A stretch of DNA of 8,799 bases from positions 1 through 8,799 of the forward strand of contig JAOUJU010000064.1 of assembly GCA_029883045.1 (NCBI GenBank), in the 5' to 3' direction. This DNA comes from Rhodospirillaceae bacterium. Lineage in GTDB: Bacteria > Pseudomonadota > Alphaproteobacteria > Rhodospirillales > Magnetovibrionaceae. Within the stretch, counting starts at the first letter, position 1; each line of letters starts with the position of its first letter. Under the pieces are notes generated by a model that saw nothing but the letters and a program-made list of their open reading frames with translations, did not search any database and was not told where the DNA came from. The position numbers and the translations under genes were made by a program. Of this stretch, positions 6,635 to 8,799 are shown one piece after another.

Positions 6635-8373
6635 CCATTCAAGGTTTCCGTGTTTGCCAAAATGAATATGGCGTCTGCATTAAATTCATGTTGCAGCCAA
6701 CCATAAAATGCAAGGTAACCATGGGGCGGAAGCAAATCGGGATCATGATAAGTTTTTACCGGATCAATATTATAGCCACGCGCCGGTTGCAAACAAACCG
6801 CAACATTGCCCAACATATATGCGGGCATGGCAAATGAATTTTTTTCTAAATTAAAAAATTGATCACTTTCAGGCTTGCCCCATTTTTCCGTAATGGCATT
6901 TTGCACTGACGGCGCAAGTGAATTAAAAAATTGATTATAATTTTCAAGCGAAAAAGTATTTTCGGCATTGGCAATTTTATTTGCATCATGGGCATTGGTC
7001 GGGCCATTTTTTAATCTGGCTATAAATTCATCACCATTTGCCGGAATGTCCTCGACCTCAAACCCGGCACGCTTCATTGCTTTTAATACGTTTAATGCAC
7101 CGTTTGGGGTGTCTAGCCCAACACCATTACCTAACCTGCCATCACGATTAGGATAATTAGCCATAACCAGTGCTATGCGTTTAGACCATTTTGGCGCGGT
7201 ACGAAGCCATGCCCAATGCCATGCAAGATTTGCGACAAAATATATTCTTGAAGGAACGCTTTCAAAACGCACTACATCGCACTGGCAATTAGTATCAAAT
7301 GTGCTAACCGATTTAAATGCAATGGCGCGGCTTATTATACGGCCATCAACTTCGGGCAAGGCCGCATGCATCGCGATATCACGCGGGCTTAGGCCCCTAG
7401 TTGAATTTTGCCAACTTGCCATCGGCTCGCTTGCCAATATTGCCTGCAATACCACAAGGGAATGTTTTTCAAACGGTGTTTCCTCAGATGATTGCTTGCC
7501 CGGTTTAGCGGTGGCAAAGGCGGTCATGTTAATTACCGCGCCCAAAGCCATTTGGTTTTGCGGGGCATTGTTATTAACCCTGTCTAAAAGCTCATCCAGC
7601 GTTGCAACTGAGACCGGGTCTTTTAGGCTAGCAACAAACATGGGCATGGGGTTAAGCCCTTGATCCATCAATGCATTTATCATGTCATCAACGGGTGCCA
7701 AATCGCCGCTTAACAACAGTGCGCGGTAAAATACCAGCGGGGTTACGGCCATACCTTCGCGCCAATTTTGCTGCAATTGTTCTAAGGTTACCTCACCCGC
7801 AACAGTTCCCGGCCAATAAATCCCAGCGGGAACCAGTGCGTGCGGTTCATTAAAAGCAATAGCAAAACCTGCCATGTGGGCGGCGCGGGCAAGAAAGTTT
7901 TTTGCATTTTCCGGGCCGCCCTGCACCATGTATTGCCACAAGGCATGAACATCAGATGTTTTTGCAGTTGAAAGGCGTTGCAATTCAACATCGGCCTGAT
8001 CATCGCCGGGAATAAAAGCCAAGGGAATATTTTTTGCGCTACAGGCAGCAGATATTTCATCAACCCCATAGATCCAATATGCCCGCCCGCCTAAGGGGCG
8101 TACGATCACCAGTTTGGCGTGGGTGACAATGCTTTCAACATAAATATCAACTGACATATTGTGACTAAGGCGGGTAATATTAGCTAGGCGAATTGACGGA
8201 ATATTTTTAGATGCAACACCTGGTGTTGCTAACAATAATTCCCGGGCTGATGAAAGTGCCGCCATGTCGGTATCGGATGAACATAAAATTACTATGTCGC
8301 CCGGGGTTTGCCCCAAATCAACCGCTTCGGTTCCATCTACAATTTCACCGGGTTGGGCGGCAAGCAAATGCAT
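6547..8373 (-). CDS. cobN: CobN, N-terminal part (in-frame residues 1-570)
   Basis: The upstream frame of the broken cobN gene encodes 608 codons, of which 570 are genuine CobN. The last 38 residues, after ADAIF, are frameshifted and resemble nothing in the family. It starts with MHLLAAQPGEIVDGTEAVDLGQTP as other alphaproteobacterial CobN proteins do, then HNMSVDIYVE (71-80). Characteristic motifs are LPEVDGRI (339-346), MANYPNRDGRLGNGVGLDTP (404-423), QPARGYNIDP (529-538) and HDPDLLPPHGYLAFY (543-557). Taken alone this product would lack the C-terminal half shared with the magnesium chelatase H subunit and would not be expected to work as a chelatase. Confidence 0.9.
   Translation of the reverse strand: MHLLAAQPGEIVDGTEAVDLGQTPGDIVILCSSDTDMAALSSARELLLATPGVASKNIPSIRLANITRLSHNMSVDIYVESIVTHAKLVIVRPLGGRAYWIYGVDEISAACSAKNIPLAFIPGDDQADVELQRLSTAKTSDVHALWQYMVQGGPENAKNFLARAAHMAGFAIAFNEPHALVPAGIYWPGTVAGEVTLEQLQQNWREGMAVTPLVFYRALLLSGDLAPVDDMINALMDQGLNPMPMFVASLKDPVSVATLDELLDRVNNNAPQNQMALGAVINMTAFATAKPGKQSSEETPFEKHSLVVLQAILASEPMASWQNSTRGLSPRDIAMHAALPEVDGRIISRAIAFKSVSTFDTNCQCDVVRFESVPSRIYFVANLAWHWAWLRTAPKWSKRIALVMANYPNRDGRLGNGVGLDTPNGALNVLKAMKRAGFEVEDIPANGDEFIARLKNGPTNAHDANKIANAENTFSLENYNQFFNSLAPSVQNAITEKWGKPESDQFFNLEKNSFAMPAYMLGNVAVCLQPARGYNIDPVKTYHDPDLLPPHGYLAFYGWLQHEFNADAIFILANTETLNGCRAKHWRYLLNVCLRLPLAPYQTFIHLL
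6662..6666 (-). other. Frameshift site in cobN (one base missing)
   Basis: On the minus strand the triplets GCC ATA TTC encode A-I-F in the upstream frame, and the family motif HFGKHGNLEW begins with the C of TTC in the other frame. A single lost C (a G on the plus strand, a GG reduced to G near 6664) explains the break exactly. No X-XXY-YYZ slippery heptamer is present in frame within several codons, so programmed -1 frameshifting is not supported. Confidence 0.85.
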
Positions 8374-8799
8374 CAGGCTTCACCACCAATGGTTCTGATT
8401 GCTTTTGTTATTTCTTTTTGGTTAAGCCCAGTTTCGCCGATTACAACTAATCTGCTTTGGCGCTTCTCGCCCGCAGCCCAAGGGCGATCAAAATAGCGGG
8501 TAAAGCGTGTACCCACGCCCTGCACTAAATAGCGCGCCGGTTTACCAGCAACTTCAACAAAACCTTTTATCCGCAAAACCGAAAAATCACGCGCTACGTT
8601 TATCAAAACTTGTTCTAATTTTTCTGTATCGCTAACGGGCCCAAGGCTAACCACAAAACTTTCAAAATCATCATGGTCGTGGTCGTCATCATGATCATCG
8701 TGATGCGAGGGCCGATTTGCAATATCGTCTTCTACCGCGCCATCAAGGCCCAGCAAAACATCAACCGGGGCATTACCGTGGCTAGTTGGTACAACATGA
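8373..8799 (-). CDS. cobW: CobW, GTPase of the COG0523 family (3' part only; 5' end outside window)
   Basis: The window holds the last 141 codons, open to the right edge. The usual internal sequence SHGNAPVDVLLGLDGAVEDDIANR runs into a His/Asp cluster (HHDDHDDDHDHDD, encoded at 8667-8705). The CobW C-terminal domain follows, with FESFVVSLGPV, LRIKGFVEVAGKPARYLVQGVG and YFDRPWAAGE. The N-terminal GTPase domain with its P-loop and the CxCC metal site would lie beyond 8799 and cannot be judged. CobW is required for aerobic B12 synthesis and is thought to act as a cobalt chaperone or insertion factor; the His cluster is a likely metal-binding segment. Its TGA stop shares one base with the cobN ATG, so metal handling and chelatase production are coupled. 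The first internal start-like TTG (8754-8756) is not a true start. Confidence 0.94.
   Translation of the reverse strand, partial: HVVPTSHGNAPVDVLLGLDGAVEDDIANRPSHHDDHDDDHDHDDFESFVVSLGPVSDTEKLEQVLINVARDFSVLRIKGFVEVAGKPARYLVQGVGTRFTRYFDRPWAAGEKRQSRLVVIGETGLNQKEITKAIRTIGGEA

Larger units (their letters stand above)
4574..8373 (-). pseudogene. cobN: cobN, cobaltochelatase large subunit gene, interrupted by a single-base frameshift
   Basis: CobN, with CobS and CobT, inserts Co2+ into hydrogenobyrinic acid a,c-diamide in an ATP-dependent reaction. The locus covers the complete gene, but the reading frame breaks at about 6664. Adding one C on the minus strand there (giving TTC CAT in place of TTC AT) joins both parts into one 1266-aa protein, normal for CobN. 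No other stop or shift is seen, so decay is not advanced: either a very recent mutation or a sequence error. The start ATG (8371-8373) overlaps the cobW stop in TGATG, implying translational coupling. The gene ends 17 bp from the convergent kinase gene. The two frames are described separately. Confidence 0.85.

Noticed and set aside
6634..6682. Programmed -1 frameshift or independent second gene producing a split chelatase
   Set aside because: There is no slippery heptamer in frame, and no ribosome site or plausible start for the downstream part. A programmed shift is described for the related chlD chelatase gene, but the signals are not seen here. A lost base is simpler.
1..8799. CRISPR array, tRNA/rRNA genes, insertion sequences or prophage genes
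   Set aside because: Reading both strands showed no regularly spaced repeats, no transposase or integrase motifs and no RNA-gene signatures; nearly all DNA is accounted for by the named genes.

Overview
This window is a cobalamin (vitamin B12) biosynthesis locus of the aerobic (late cobalt insertion) type. Protein sequence and gene set fit an alphaproteobacterium. The CobN and CobW sequences are of the alphaproteobacterial kind, base composition is moderate (about mid-40s percent GC by eye), and synonymous positions are fairly A/T-rich. No species can be named from the sequence alone.

Layout, left to right. On the minus strand lie cobQ (1-1509), a lipoprotein with a SYLF/Ysc84 domain (1518-2237), a 139-bp gap with several small symmetric elements, and cobO (2377-3000). 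A 263-bp divergent intergenic region follows. On the plus strand is a soluble sensor histidine kinase with a degenerate receiver-like N-terminus (3264-4556). It converges, with a 17-bp gap, on cobN (4574-8373, minus). cobN overlaps by one base (TGATG) the 3' end of cobW (8373-8799, minus), whose 5' part lies outside the window.

Function. CobN is the large subunit of cobaltochelatase, which puts Co2+ into hydrogenobyrinic acid a,c-diamide. CobW is a COG0523-type GTPase with a His/Asp-rich stretch and is thought to help metal supply. CobO adenosylates the corrin cobalt. CobQ then amidates four side chains to give cobyric acid. The core order cobW-cobN-cobO-cobQ is retained. It is interrupted by two genes not known to act in the pathway: the kinase, in opposite orientation between cobN and cobO, and the SYLF lipoprotein, between cobO and cobQ and only 8 nt from cobQ.

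The most notable point is that cobN is broken by one missing base at about 6664. The break falls in the conserved H-F-G-K-H-G-N-L-E-W motif and splits the chelatase into a 608-codon upstream frame and a downstream frame covering the remaining 696 residues. Restoring one base gives a clean 1266-aa CobN, so this is either a sequencing or assembly error or a very recent mutation. I found no cobalamin riboswitch, RNA gene, CRISPR array or mobile element. Apart from the gene arrangement and the pseudo-receiver kinase, this is a recognisable metabolic locus. I do not see convincing evidence of an unknown system.
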